61,737 bases of DNA from JBCFAY01 sp038562375 (GTDB taxonomy: Bacteria > Bacillota > Clostridia > Christensenellales > CAG-138): assembly GCA_038562375.1 (NCBI GenBank), contig JBCFAY010000019.1:1-61737 (forward strand), in the 5' to 3' direction. This document shows, one piece after another, positions 17,966 through 27,132 of the stretch. The first letter of the stretch is position 1. Every line of letters starts with the position of its first letter. Position numbers and translations under genes: made by a program. Below the pieces are notes generated by a model that saw only the letters and a program-made list of their open reading frames with translations, was not told the DNA's origin and searched no databases.

Positions 17966-19495
17966 TTACTGGGTTAGTTGCTGTTGATCCGAACGAACGC
18001 CCGCCATCATCATCCCCAGGCGCTGTATATCGATATCCGGCGCGGCCGTCCCCATAATTTCTCCTTCATAGATCACCGCGATCCGGTCCGCAAGCGCATA
18101 GATCTCGTCGAGCTCAGTGGATACCAAAAGCACCGCCGCGCCACGATCCCTCTCCTCGATAATCTTTCGATGCACGTACTCCGTAGCGCCCACGTCCAAC
18201 CCCCGCGTGGGATGCATTGCGATAAGGAGATCCGGCTTTCGCAGCAGTTCGCGCCCCAAGACCAATTTTTGCTGATTTCCGCCCGACAGGTGTCCCATGC
18301 ACTCATGCTCGCCGGGCGTTTTAACGTTATATGTTTCGATCAGATTTCGCGAATATTTCTCGATGTATTTCCACTGAAGCATCTCACCTTTTACAAATCC
18401 TTCGCGGTAATAGTTCATCAGCAAGACGTTCTCCACCAAGTTCATCGACAGCACAACGCCGAATTTATGACGGTCTTCCGGGATGTGGGCAACCTTACGC
18501 TGGAGAATATGCAACGGCCTTGCATTGGTCACATCCTCGCCGTCAATAAAGATCTTTCCGCTGAGTACTTTGATGAAGCCTGCAATGCTCTCCACGAGCT
18601 CGCTCTGTCCGTTTCCGTCTACACCGGCGATCCCAAGGATCTCGCCCTTTTTCACCTCCAGACTTATCCCCTTGAGCGCGATAAGCCCCCTTGAATTCTT
18701 GCACCGGACGTTTTCCATCTTAAGAACATCGGGCACGGATACATCCATCGGCTTTTTATCGTATTTGAATTCGAATGTCTTGCCGACCATTAGTTGCGCG
18801 AGCTGCTCCTTGGTGGTCTCCTTCACCGAAAGCGTCGCCACCACTTCACCCAGACGCAGTACCGTGAGACGGTCGCAGACGGTCATGATCTCATTGAGCT
18901 TATGGCTGATAAAGATGATCGTCTTGCCCTCGTTCTTTAACTGGCGGATCATCTGGAACAATTCCTCCACTTCCTGCGGTGTGAGCACCGCAGTAGGCTC
19001 GTCCAAAATAAACAGCTTTGCGCCGCGATACAGCGCTTTGAGGATCTCGAGACGCTGCTGCTGTCCGACCGAAAGCTGCCAAACCTTGGCGTGCGGATCG
19101 ATCTTCATATTGTATTGATTCGCGAGCTCCATCAATTTTTGGGACGCAACAGGCAAATCAAGAAATGGGGATTTGCCTTCGTTCAGGCCCAACACGACAT
19201 TCTCGATCACTGAAAGCGCCGGTACCAGCATAAAGTGCTGATGCACCATTCCTATTCCCAATTCAATCGCACGTTCGGGGCAAGTGATTTTTACCTTCTT
19301 GCCATTGAGATAGATTTCCCCCGAAGTCGGGGCATACAAGCCATACAGCACGTTCATCAGCGTGCTCTTCCCCGCGCCGTTCTCGCCGAGCAGCGCGTGC
19401 ACCTCGCCCTCGCGGATATCCAAATCCACATTATAGTTCGCTCGGACTCCCGCGAAATACTTGCAGATTCTTTTCATATTCAACACATCTGCCAT
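17966..19495 (-). CDS. ABC importer ATPase, two ABC domains (module 3)
   Basis: A 509-residue double ABC ATPase. The N-terminal domain has GENGAGKST, LSVGQQQR and LFILDEPTAVLTPQE. The C-terminal domain has GVDGNGQSELVE and HLSGGNQQKLVLGREL. It is the intact counterpart of the frameshifted module-1 gene, to which it is very similar (for example KVWQLSVGQQQRLEI). It could in principle serve both importers if the module-1 ATPase is dead (inference). Confidence 0.92.
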   Translation of the reverse strand: MADVLNMKRICKYFAGVRANYNVDLDIREGEVHALLGENGAGKSTLMNVLYGLYAPTSGEIYLNGKKVKITCPERAIELGIGMVHQHFMLVPALSVIENVVLGLNEGKSPFLDLPVASQKLMELANQYNMKIDPHAKVWQLSVGQQQRLEILKALYRGAKLFILDEPTAVLTPQEVEELFQMIRQLKNEGKTIIFISHKLNEIMTVCDRLTVLRLGEVVATLSVKETTKEQLAQLMVGKTFEFKYDKKPMDVSVPDVLKMENVRCKNSRGLIALKGISLEVKKGEILGIAGVDGNGQSELVESIAGFIKVLSGKIFIDGEDVTNARPLHILQRKVAHIPEDRHKFGVVLSMNLVENVLLMNYYREGFVKGEMLQWKYIEKYSRNLIETYNVKTPGEHECMGHLSGGNQQKLVLGRELLRKPDLLIAMHPTRGLDVGATEYVHRKIIEERDRGAAVLLVSTELDEIYALADRIAVIYEGEIMGTAAPDIDIQRLGMMMAGVRSDQQQLTQ

Positions 19496-19607
19496 ACTTT
19501 TCTCCCCGACACATTTGCTTTGAATTTGCAGGCTATCGGCGTTCCGACATCATACTTCAGCTTAGCGCGTCCATGATGCACAGCGGCTTTATTCGTAAGC
19601 GCCGAAT

Positions 19608-20525
19608 CTATTCTTTTTTATACGCTATGCCGCTCGCCGCAGGTGCTTTGGCCTTGCCCACCGCACCAACGAGCGCTAGAATTGTCAAAACATAAGGAAG
19701 CATCTGCAGAATCTGATATGGAATGCCGGTCTGCATCAAATCAAGCCTGATTTGCAGCGCTTCGCCCAGACCGAACACCAACACCGCCAGCAGCACGCCC
19801 AGCGGATTCCATCTGCCGAACACCACCGCAGCCAGCGCGATGAACCCACGCCCGGCTGTCATTCCCTCCGTGAAGCAAGTGACCTGCGCAAGCGACAAGT
19901 ATGCTCCCGCGGCGCCACACATCAGGGTGCTGTACAGAACGGTGCCGTAGCGGATGCGATACACGTTGATTCCCAAAGTGTCGCACGCTTTTGGATTCTC
20001 CCCAACCGCCCTGATCTTGAGCCCAAGCTTGGTCTTAAAAAGCACTATGTACGAGATCACGAGCACACAAACCGAGAGGGGCACCAGTATGTTATGACTA
20101 AAGAATATCGGTCCTGCTACGGGGATGTTTGATAGCGCTCCAAGATTGAGCGTACCGAATGTCTGTACGGTCGGCCTCTGAGCGTTCATCCCGAAAATAA
20201 TCCTGTTGAGCATGATCGTAATACCCGAACCGAAGATATTGAGCGCCGCTCCCACCACAGTTTGATTGGCGCGCAGGGTAATCACAAGGAACGCAAACAA
20301 CAATCCGATCGCCAAACCCACGATCATTGCGGCGGCCAGACCGCCCCATGAGCTGTTCAGGTAATATGATCCGATGTATCCGGTCAGTGCGCCTATGAGC
20401 ATGATGCCTTCCGCACCAATATTGACAATCCCGGCACGCTCGCTATAGCATAGCCCCAATGCAGCAATCAGGATTGGCACCGCAAGACGGATATCCGAAG
20501 AAAGCAGATTAACAATAAAGCCCAT
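19608..20525 (-). CDS. ABC importer permease, YufQ/NupQ type (module 3)
   Basis: A 305-residue permease with AGIVNIGAEGIMLIGALTGYIG, ENPKACDTLGINVYRIRYGTVLYS and GRGFIALAAVVFGRWNPLGVLL. It closely resembles the module-1 homologue (shared KACDTLGINVY-x-x-RYG). ATG 20525 overlaps the end of the upstream permease by 17 bases and has GGAGA upstream. Modules 1 and 3 thus share a closer permease pair than either does with module 2. Confidence 0.88.
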   Translation of the reverse strand: MGFIVNLLSSDIRLAVPILIAALGLCYSERAGIVNIGAEGIMLIGALTGYIGSYYLNSSWGGLAAAMIVGLAIGLLFAFLVITLRANQTVVGAALNIFGSGITIMLNRIIFGMNAQRPTVQTFGTLNLGALSNIPVAGPIFFSHNILVPLSVCVLVISYIVLFKTKLGLKIRAVGENPKACDTLGINVYRIRYGTVLYSTLMCGAAGAYLSLAQVTCFTEGMTAGRGFIALAAVVFGRWNPLGVLLAVLVFGLGEALQIRLDLMQTGIPYQILQMLPYVLTILALVGAVGKAKAPAASGIAYKKE

Positions 20526-21600
20526 CTTGTTGGTCTCCTTCCGCTTGTTTGCGAATCGCCCAATGCTTGCGCATCTCCGCGAGATATTGGCTCGCTATCA
20601 CCAATACAATGACGATGGCTTGGAAAACGTATACAAGTGCAACCGGCACGCTTGCCCTGATCTGCATCTGATTGGATCCCGCACGCATCGCGCCAAAAAG
20701 CAAGGCAGAAAATAGGATCCCGATCGGCGAGTTTTGGCCCAGCAGCGCCACGGCGATGCCGTCGAACCCGTATCCGGGCGAAAAATCCTGATACAAGCGC
20801 AGCTGAATTCCGAGGATCTCCACCACGCCCGCCAAGCCCGAAAACCCGCCTGCGATAAACATCGCCATCAAAGTCCTGCGGTTGTTGTTGATGCCGGCAT
20901 ACTTGGCGGCGTTCGGATTCAGTCCGACCACCCGCGTTTGAAAGCCGGTCTTCGTATGCCAAAGAAATATATAGTAAATCACGATGCACAATATCGCGAT
21001 AACGATACCCAGATGAATGCGCGTGCCGGAGATCAAACGTGGGAACTGTGCGGTTACATCGACCAAAGCCGTCTGCGGCTGATTTCCCTTGACCTCAATC
21101 ATCGGGCCCGTCACCAAATAATTGACCAGGTAATTTCCGATATAATTCAACATGATGGTGGTGATCAACTCGCTCGCACCGAACCGAACCTTGAGCGCCG
21201 CTGCGAGCATTCCCCACAAAGCGCCGCCGACGAATCCTGCCAGAACCGCAAAAAGAATATGCAGCGGCGCCGGCAGATGGAGGTACAATCCAACCACCGT
21301 CGCGCACAATCCGCCGACGTACAGTTGGCCTTCGCCTCCGATATTGATCAGCCCGCATCGGCTTGCAAGCGCGAAGCTTAGGCCGGTAAAGATCAGCGGA
21401 GTCATCTTGACGATGGTTTCGCCGATGGCGGACGCGCTTCCAAACGAACCGGCGAGCAGCGCTCCAAACGCTTCGGGAACATCCAGTCCCAGGGCGAAAA
21501 GCAGCAGCGCAACCAGCAGCAGTGCCGCGACAATCGCAACAATCTGAATCCAAACATTCACGAAAGCATCCTTCAATTTCTGATAGGATAGAAACGGCAT
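20509..21600 (-). CDS. ABC importer permease, YufP/NupP type (module 3)
   Basis: A 363-residue permease beginning MPFLSYQKLKDAF. ATG 21600 is chosen because GAGGAG lies about ten bases upstream. An upstream in-frame ATG at 21675 would add 25 untypical residues. Landmarks are LINIGGEGQLYVGGL, FGASELITTIMLNYIGNY and GFDGIAVALLGQNSPIGILFSA. First gene of the module-3 transporter operon, which starts after a 670-base non-coding gap. Confidence 0.85.
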   Translation of the reverse strand: MPFLSYQKLKDAFVNVWIQIVAIVAALLLVALLLFALGLDVPEAFGALLAGSFGSASAIGETIVKMTPLIFTGLSFALASRCGLINIGGEGQLYVGGLCATVVGLYLHLPAPLHILFAVLAGFVGGALWGMLAAALKVRFGASELITTIMLNYIGNYLVNYLVTGPMIEVKGNQPQTALVDVTAQFPRLISGTRIHLGIVIAILCIVIYYIFLWHTKTGFQTRVVGLNPNAAKYAGINNNRRTLMAMFIAGGFSGLAGVVEILGIQLRLYQDFSPGYGFDGIAVALLGQNSPIGILFSALLFGAMRAGSNQMQIRASVPVALVYVFQAIVIVLVIASQYLAEMRKHWAIRKQAEGDQQDGLYC

Positions 21601-22270
21601 TCGTAAAATCTCCTCAACATTTATTCCGTATTCAATCAATAACAAACGCAACGCATGGTAGACAGCATGGTTCAAAAGATACCGTTTATGCCGACACGTG
21701 CCAAGTCGTAACCATGGAGACGTTGTTGCTCCATTATGGAAGGCCGATGGTGCCCGTGGATCACGCCGTTCTCAGAAAAAGCGTCTATTCAATGCACCGA
21801 GAGTATCTTTAAAACGACCATCGCTTTACACAGCCCGTTTTCGGTTCATCTGCTTATTGAAATTCAATGCACACTTAGCAGTCCAATAAGTACCGGTATA
21901 CGGACAGCGCGCAGCCGCGGCTGAAGTCCTTCGATTCATTTGTTCATTACAAAATCATTTCTTCTGCAAACATTGTTTAACGTTTGCATAAACGCGTACA
22001 AAATCACACCCAAGATTTAAAGATTCAACCCACGGCTATTTGTCCGGGGATACGCAATGATTACGTGGTTTTATCCCTCCGCTCAATAAACTACTACAAT
22101 AGGTTTCAATGTCCCTGCTTTTCGCAGCTGAGCCTGTCAAAATGCAATCGTTTCACAAAAGTTCCATCTCAATCCCGTACTGCACACGAGTTATTGTAAA
22201 TCGCAGTTCCATATTAAGGATGAATCGATCCAAATACAGTCTAATTCACGCACAGTTCTCCAATCTTACG
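21601..22270. other. Long non-coding gap upstream of module 3 transporter operon
   Basis: 670 bases with no credible gene on either strand. Short open frames here lack ribosome sites and family resemblance. It contains the inverted repeat TGCAAAC (21965-21971) and GTTTGCA (21982-21988) with a 10-base spacer, a plausible operator of the LacI/CcpA-like size class. It also contains a TACCGGTATA palindrome at about 21892 that recurs near 25060 before the molybdenum hydroxylase gene. I saw no purine, cobalamin or other riboswitch consensus. It likely holds the promoter of the transporter operon, but I cannot place -35/-10 boxes with confidence. Confidence 0.5.
21965..21988. promoter_or_regulatory. 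Palindromic operator candidate before module 3 transporter
   Basis: Perfect 7-bp arms TGCAAAC and GTTTGCA are separated by 10 bases, 365 bases before the first permease start. Its size and symmetry suit a dimeric regulator. The identity of that regulator is unknown. Confidence 0.35.
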
Positions 22271-25027
22271 TCAAGGTTGGGTACTGCTTTCGCTCCCTTG
22301 CAGCGCCTTTAGGATCTTATCCGGCGTTACGGGCATCTCAAAGAACGTACACCCGGTCGCATCCATGATGGCGTTGATAACGGCGGGAGCGACTGCGTCG
22401 GTTGCCGCCTCCCCTATGCTCTTTGCGCCGAACGGGCCGCTATCCTCGCCGTTTTCAATTAAAACGATATCGATCTTAGGCATGTCGGATGCCTTAAAAA
22501 ACGAATACTTCTTGAAACTGTTGTTTAAGGGCTTCCCCGTAATGTGGTCCAAAAGGATCTCCTCCCGGGTCGCATATCCCAGTCCCATTTGAATCCCGCC
22601 ATGAATCTGACCCTCCGTCGTAAGCAGATTCATTGTTTTGCCGATATCATGCGCGGCCACAATATTTAAAACCTTAACGTCGCCCGTTTGAGTATCCACT
22701 TCCACCTCGGCGAAATCAGCCATATACGATCCGGGATCAAAATAGGACTGATAACTTTCCGTAGCCTGCAGGCAGTGAGAATTGGGGCCGGACTGCGCCT
22801 TTTTAACGATATCCCCAAGGGAAACGCGTGAGGAAGGCTTGGCCTTTTCGCGGACATATCCGCCGGCAAGCTCCAATGCTTCTAAAGGAACGTTCAACAT
22901 CTGGCCGGCGACCAGGCGGATTCTTTCGCTGAGCTTGTTCGCTGTTTTTATCAGGGCATTTCCCGCGACATAGGTCGTTCGGCTGGCATGCGCCCCGTTG
23001 TCCCAATAAATTACGTCGGTATCGGAGTCCACAACTGTGACTTGCTCCAGCGGAATGCCCAGTATCTCGGATGCCATCATCGATAAAGTCACGTTTACAC
23101 CTTGGCCAAGTTCGTGAGTCCCTGTGATCAGGCTGCATGAACCATCCTCATTCATCTTCATGGAAATCGTGGTGTAATCAAAATACGCATGTGGAAATCC
23201 TGCCCCATGAATTCCGCAAGCTACGCCGATGCCGCGGCGATAACGTCCAATGTCTTTCTCCCTGCGGCACTTTTCTTTCCAACGGAACACTTCGGCCCCT
23301 TTGATCAGGCATTCCTTGACATATGCGCATCCCAGGGAATCTCCGTATCTCGGGTTTATATCATATGGATCCACAAGGTTTTTTAAGCGAAACTCAACTT
23401 GATCGATGCCGAGTTCTTTTGCAATGCAATAGAAAGAAATTTCTCGCGCCGCTACGATTTCGGGAGTTCCGTACCCGCGCATCGCGCCGCAGATCTGCGT
23501 ATTGGTGTAGATCGGCTTTCCAACGATTCTAAAATTCGGGATTTTGTACTGCCGCGTCAGTTTGTCCATCATAGCGCCTGCCACGTCGAAGGCCGAACTG
23601 CAATATGCGCCCGTATCAACCAGAACATCGGCGGTCTGTACCGCGACATGTCCCTTGCGATTCAAGCCGGTTGTCAGCGTAAAATCCATCGCATGGCGAC
23701 AGCGCGAGGCGGAAATGACATCCTTGCGGCTCATTTCCATCAGTACGGGACGATGAGCCTTCATCGACAATACGCTCGCAACCGGTTCCAGTATCATTTC
23801 GAGCTTTGCACCAAACGCTCCGCCTACCGTTGGCCGGATCACCTTGACATTGTTCATCGAGAGATGAAATATCTCGGCCAGTGTGGCGCGGAATGGGAAG
23901 TTGTTCTGGGTAGGCGTCCAGACGGTCAGCTTGCCGTTTTTGTAATCCGCAATGCAGCTATGCGGTTCGATGGCGCCATGGTGCACCTTCTGTGTCTTCA
24001 CTTGGTAAGTAAATATCTTGTCCGCTGCTTTAAGGCTTTCCTCAGGATCGCCGCCCTCCGCGACCATATCCGCTATCTTGTTGCCCTCTTCCCAGATTTT
24101 CGGGGCATCCGGCGAAAGAGCTTCCGAAGCGGTAAAAACCGCGGGCAGTTCCTGATACTCAACCCTGATCAAACCGATCGCCTTTTTGGCCGTTTCCTCG
24201 TCAACGGCCGCCACGGCCGCCACCCTATCACCCACGAAACGGACTGTTTCCGAAAAAACGCGTTCGTTTTTCAGGATGTCCTGCCCCGCATAGATCATAT
24301 AGCTGTTGTATGCGGTATCCGGTGAATTGAAGCAGTGAGCAATGGCCTTGACGCCGGGGAGCTGTTCGGCTTCGCTCGTATCGATGTTCAAAATCTTTGC
24401 ATGTGCGACGGGGCTGAGCAAAAGTCGGCCGACCAGCATATGAGGCAACTCGATATCCGCCGTGTATACGGCCTCGCCTTTTGCTTTTGCCGCCGCATCC
24501 AAGACAGGGCGTCTCGCGCCTAAGATAGAGCCATTCCGGTCGCCTTGAGTAATCGGCTCCTCTCCCCGCAGAAGGCGCGCCGCCAACTGCACGGCTTCAA
24601 CGATTTTGATATAGCCCGTACAGCGGCACAGGTTTTGATCGAGCGCTTTTTTGATTTCTTCCTCGGTGGGATCCGGGTTCTCCGTAAGAAGCGCAACCGT
24701 TGTGATCACCATGCCGGGAGTACAAAACCCGCATTGGATAGCGCCTGTTTCAACGAATGCGCGCTGCACCGGATGCAATTCGTCGCCGTTGGCCAGCCCT
24801 TCGATGGTGGTAATCGTTTTGCCTTCGCACTTTCGAGCGATCACCGCGCAGGAGTTCACGGCTTTACCATCCATCAAAACTTTACAGGCTCCGCAGTCAT
24901 TGGTGGCGCATCCGCATTTTGTGCCCTTTAGCTTCAACACGTCGCGGATGACCTTCATCAGCGTCCAATTTGACTCGATATGAACTGCCCTAAGCTCGCC
25001 ATTCACCGAAAGCGTAATGATCTCCAC
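22271..25027 (-). CDS. Molybdenum hydroxylase (xanthine/aldehyde oxidase family), FAD-less single-chain form
   Basis: 918 residues. The N-terminal [2Fe-2S] domain has Cys40, 45, 48 and 60 (CGCATNDCGAC). The second [2Fe-2S] helical domain has Cys99, 102, 134 and 136 (QCGFC, LCRC). The rest is the molybdopterin domain, with GGAFGAKLE, GAMRGYG and the C-terminal GAKSIGE containing the catalytic glutamate (about residue 873). There is no FAD domain, the layout of Desulfovibrio Mop-type aldehyde oxidoreductase. It would hydroxylate a carbon of an N-heterocycle or an aldehyde using water. Its place in a methyltransferase operon favours an N-heterocycle such as a purine (inference). GTG start, with AAGGAGG and GGAG upstream. 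Electrons could pass to the flavoprotein encoded just upstream. Confidence 0.9.
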   Translation of the reverse strand: MEIITLSVNGELRAVHIESNWTLMKVIRDVLKLKGTKCGCATNDCGACKVLMDGKAVNSCAVIARKCEGKTITTIEGLANGDELHPVQRAFVETGAIQCGFCTPGMVITTVALLTENPDPTEEEIKKALDQNLCRCTGYIKIVEAVQLAARLLRGEEPITQGDRNGSILGARRPVLDAAAKAKGEAVYTADIELPHMLVGRLLLSPVAHAKILNIDTSEAEQLPGVKAIAHCFNSPDTAYNSYMIYAGQDILKNERVFSETVRFVGDRVAAVAAVDEETAKKAIGLIRVEYQELPAVFTASEALSPDAPKIWEEGNKIADMVAEGGDPEESLKAADKIFTYQVKTQKVHHGAIEPHSCIADYKNGKLTVWTPTQNNFPFRATLAEIFHLSMNNVKVIRPTVGGAFGAKLEMILEPVASVLSMKAHRPVLMEMSRKDVISASRCRHAMDFTLTTGLNRKGHVAVQTADVLVDTGAYCSSAFDVAGAMMDKLTRQYKIPNFRIVGKPIYTNTQICGAMRGYGTPEIVAAREISFYCIAKELGIDQVEFRLKNLVDPYDINPRYGDSLGCAYVKECLIKGAEVFRWKEKCRREKDIGRYRRGIGVACGIHGAGFPHAYFDYTTISMKMNEDGSCSLITGTHELGQGVNVTLSMMASEILGIPLEQVTVVDSDTDVIYWDNGAHASRTTYVAGNALIKTANKLSERIRLVAGQMLNVPLEALELAGGYVREKAKPSSRVSLGDIVKKAQSGPNSHCLQATESYQSYFDPGSYMADFAEVEVDTQTGDVKVLNIVAAHDIGKTMNLLTTEGQIHGGIQMGLGYATREEILLDHITGKPLNNSFKKYSFFKASDMPKIDIVLIENGEDSGPFGAKSIGEAATDAVAPAVINAIMDATGCTFFEMPVTPDKILKALQGSESSTQP

Positions 25028-25086
25028 AGGATACTCCGACCTCCTTTTCGGGTTTGCTCATACCGGTATACCGATTGTTATGCGCG

Positions 25087-25707
25087 TTACTTGCTTTGCT
25101 CCGTCAGCATAATAGCCAGCTTCTTAGCAAGATCCCGGGTCACTTCCAGCCCTTCGGTATCTTCCTGCACCGTCGCGACGGGATCTTCGCTCCACTTCAC
25201 ATGCAGCATGGCGCCGTTGTACCCGCCGGCTTTGCCCCCGATAGTGGTAATCCCCTGGGTTTGATAAAACGAAAGAATCGCGTCAACGGTCTTTTCCTGC
25301 CCTCCGTTCCTTGCCATGGCGGACGCCAGAGCAGCTCCGAGCTTATGGCGCATAACGTTATGATCGTCCTTCAGAAAGCTCCACGTCGGGCGCATCCTGC
25401 TGATGAAAGCGCACAGCTGCGGCGTAAGATTTTGATCATAGACCGGGGAGCCGATAAAGTATCCGTCCGCCTGGTAGAACTTATCATATAGCTCCACCAT
25501 GTCGTCCTTATATACGGTGCACCGATCGCTGTTTTCCCGTACGCATTTATCGCAGTGGATGCAGGGATTGATCTTCCGACCGCGCAGAAGAACGATTTCC
25601 GTTTCAATATCGCCGACTTCCTCCGCCGCTTTCATCGCTTCCCTCAAAGCGTATTCGGTTGAGGATTTTTTGCGCGGGCTTCCGCAAATGAACAAGATCT
25701 TTTTCAT
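25087..25707 (-). CDS. Iron-sulfur flavoprotein (Isf-like, flavodoxin fold)
   Basis: A 206-residue NADPH-dependent FMN reductase/flavodoxin-like protein (FICGSPRKKSSTEYAL binds the FMN phosphate). It has an inserted compact cysteine motif Cys49-x2-Cys52-x2-Cys55-x7-Cys63, the [4Fe-4S] signature of iron-sulfur flavoprotein Isf. GSPVYDQNLTPQL is the usual flavin loop. It is an electron carrier. Neighbours suggest it links the FAD-less molybdenum hydroxylase (next gene) to a cellular acceptor, or supplies electrons for corrinoid reactivation. Both are inferences. AAGGAAATCAT precedes ATG 25707. Confidence 0.87.
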   Translation of the reverse strand: MKKILFICGSPRKKSSTEYALREAMKAAEEVGDIETEIVLLRGRKINPCIHCDKCVRENSDRCTVYKDDMVELYDKFYQADGYFIGSPVYDQNLTPQLCAFISRMRPTWSFLKDDHNVMRHKLGAALASAMARNGGQEKTVDAILSFYQTQGITTIGGKAGGYNGAMLHVKWSEDPVATVQEDTEGLEVTRDLAKKLAIMLTEQSK

Positions 25708-25758
25708 ATGATTTCCTTTCTAAACGAATCAATTAGGGCATGTCGGCGCATCCCATCG

Positions 25759-27129
25759 TTACATGGGTAATCCCCAGCCAATCGCCTCGTTTTTCACATC
25801 ATCATACATCGCCTGCCATTCGTCCGTGGGATGAAGGTTCTCCATGACATACGCTTCCCAAAAGGGCTTGCCGTAAGGTTTTTTATCGATGTCATCCTTG
25901 TATTTTTCGAAGGCCTTCTGCGCGATCTCCTCCGCTTTTCCTCGGCCGATTTTTACCGCCGCACGGATTACTTCGCCCTGGAACCGCGCTTCCAAACCGG
26001 TGCAAGCGCCCTCGATTGCGCCCGTAGAGCCGCGCGGACCATCCAATTGAGAAATACCGGCCTTCGTTCCGACCAAAGTGGCTGCGATGGTTTCATACAG
26101 CAGGGTTTTCGTGCAGGGACCCCCAACCATCGTTTGCGCCACGCGCGTAAGGATATTGGAGTTTTGTGAAATGGCCTGGAACGCAATGCCGATCGCCTGC
26201 AAAATTTCCTTGGAAGTAGAGCAGAAATAGGCGGGATGGATCGGGGTGGAACCGCATGTGCTTGCCAAGAACACAGTACTCAGAGCAATCATCTCGGCGC
26301 ACAGCAGCACTACCTGGCTATCGAGTCCACCGCCCATGCCGCCGTAGACAGGGTTGGCATACGGGGAACTCACAGCGTCGCACAGCGCGATATGTGTCAT
26401 CTTATTCAGGATCGAATTATCGCACTTCAGCTCCGAAATAATGCCGTAACACTGGCTGTCCGTCTTTTGCATCAGATGACCGGCGGAAAGATGGCCGATA
26501 TCGCTGACGCTGATGTTGATGCCGTGATGGGGCATGCCGGGACGTCCAACCATGCCGGCCACATGCTTAAAGACGCTCACAACCTCCCAAGCGGCCATGA
26601 TTTCGAGCGGGGTGCGGGTGCGGATTTCGCCGCCGTAGATTGTGGTGAGGTTCGTGGTGGGGCAGTGCATTTCCACCAACGGTTCCTGCATGTAACTGGT
26701 CATGATGGGAATGAAGTATTCGTTTGGACAGGGCGTACCGACGGATCCGCCATTGTTGATGCAGGGCCGGATATCGTCCGGAGTGCGCGCCACTTCCAGT
26801 ACGGCATCCCTGCCCGAACCGTAGATGGTCTGCGAAGGGGCCAGCTTGATAAAATCCCGGATCTCCCGCTCCGTGTATTGGATCACTCGCCCTGTGTCTT
26901 TAGAATATACACCACATCCGGCGAGGAATTCAATCGCGGCATTCCATACCCTGTCGGCAAATTCCTTGTCCATATTGATAAGATTATCGGTTTGTACGCT
27001 AATTTCGTACTTTTTAATAATTTTCCTTAAGCCTTTATATACATGCTGCATGTCGAAATCTTGTTCGCTTACAATAGGTCCATTCATACTGCGCTGGATG
27101 ACATCATTAAGCCTCGCCTTGTTGTTCAT
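25759..27129 (-). CDS. MtmB-family methyltransferase without pyrrolysine (His202 at the Pyl site)
   Basis: A 456-residue protein and, by eye, the closest of the three to archaeal MtmB: GVYSKDTGRVIQYTEREI (MtmB has GIYCTDTHRIVKYTEDEI), VGRPGMPHHG at 194-203, MVGGPCTKTLLYE and TGLEARFQGEVIRAAV. His202 occupies the pyrrolysine position, with Gly203 conserved after it. The frame is continuous with no TAG. It lies three bases after its corrinoid protein gene and upstream of the flavoprotein and molybdenum hydroxylase. It should demethylate a compound that is also handled by the hydroxylase, substrate unknown. Confidence 0.88.
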   Translation of the reverse strand: MNNKARLNDVIQRSMNGPIVSEQDFDMQHVYKGLRKIIKKYEISVQTDNLINMDKEFADRVWNAAIEFLAGCGVYSKDTGRVIQYTEREIRDFIKLAPSQTIYGSGRDAVLEVARTPDDIRPCINNGGSVGTPCPNEYFIPIMTSYMQEPLVEMHCPTTNLTTIYGGEIRTRTPLEIMAAWEVVSVFKHVAGMVGRPGMPHHGINISVSDIGHLSAGHLMQKTDSQCYGIISELKCDNSILNKMTHIALCDAVSSPYANPVYGGMGGGLDSQVVLLCAEMIALSTVFLASTCGSTPIHPAYFCSTSKEILQAIGIAFQAISQNSNILTRVAQTMVGGPCTKTLLYETIAATLVGTKAGISQLDGPRGSTGAIEGACTGLEARFQGEVIRAAVKIGRGKAEEIAQKAFEKYKDDIDKKPYGKPFWEAYVMENLHPTDEWQAMYDDVKNEAIGWGLPM

Positions 27130-27132
27130 GCC

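Noticed and set aside
23399..24325. 308-codon plus-strand frame inside the molybdenum hydroxylase gene
   Set aside because: Antisense shadow of a strongly recognised gene; composition (Arg/His-rich) reflects the complement of coding sequence.
6289..27129. Pyrrolysine (in-frame TAG) in the MtmB-like genes
   Set aside because: All three frames run uninterrupted through the AGRPG region to full family length, and the aligned site holds Met, Lys or His.
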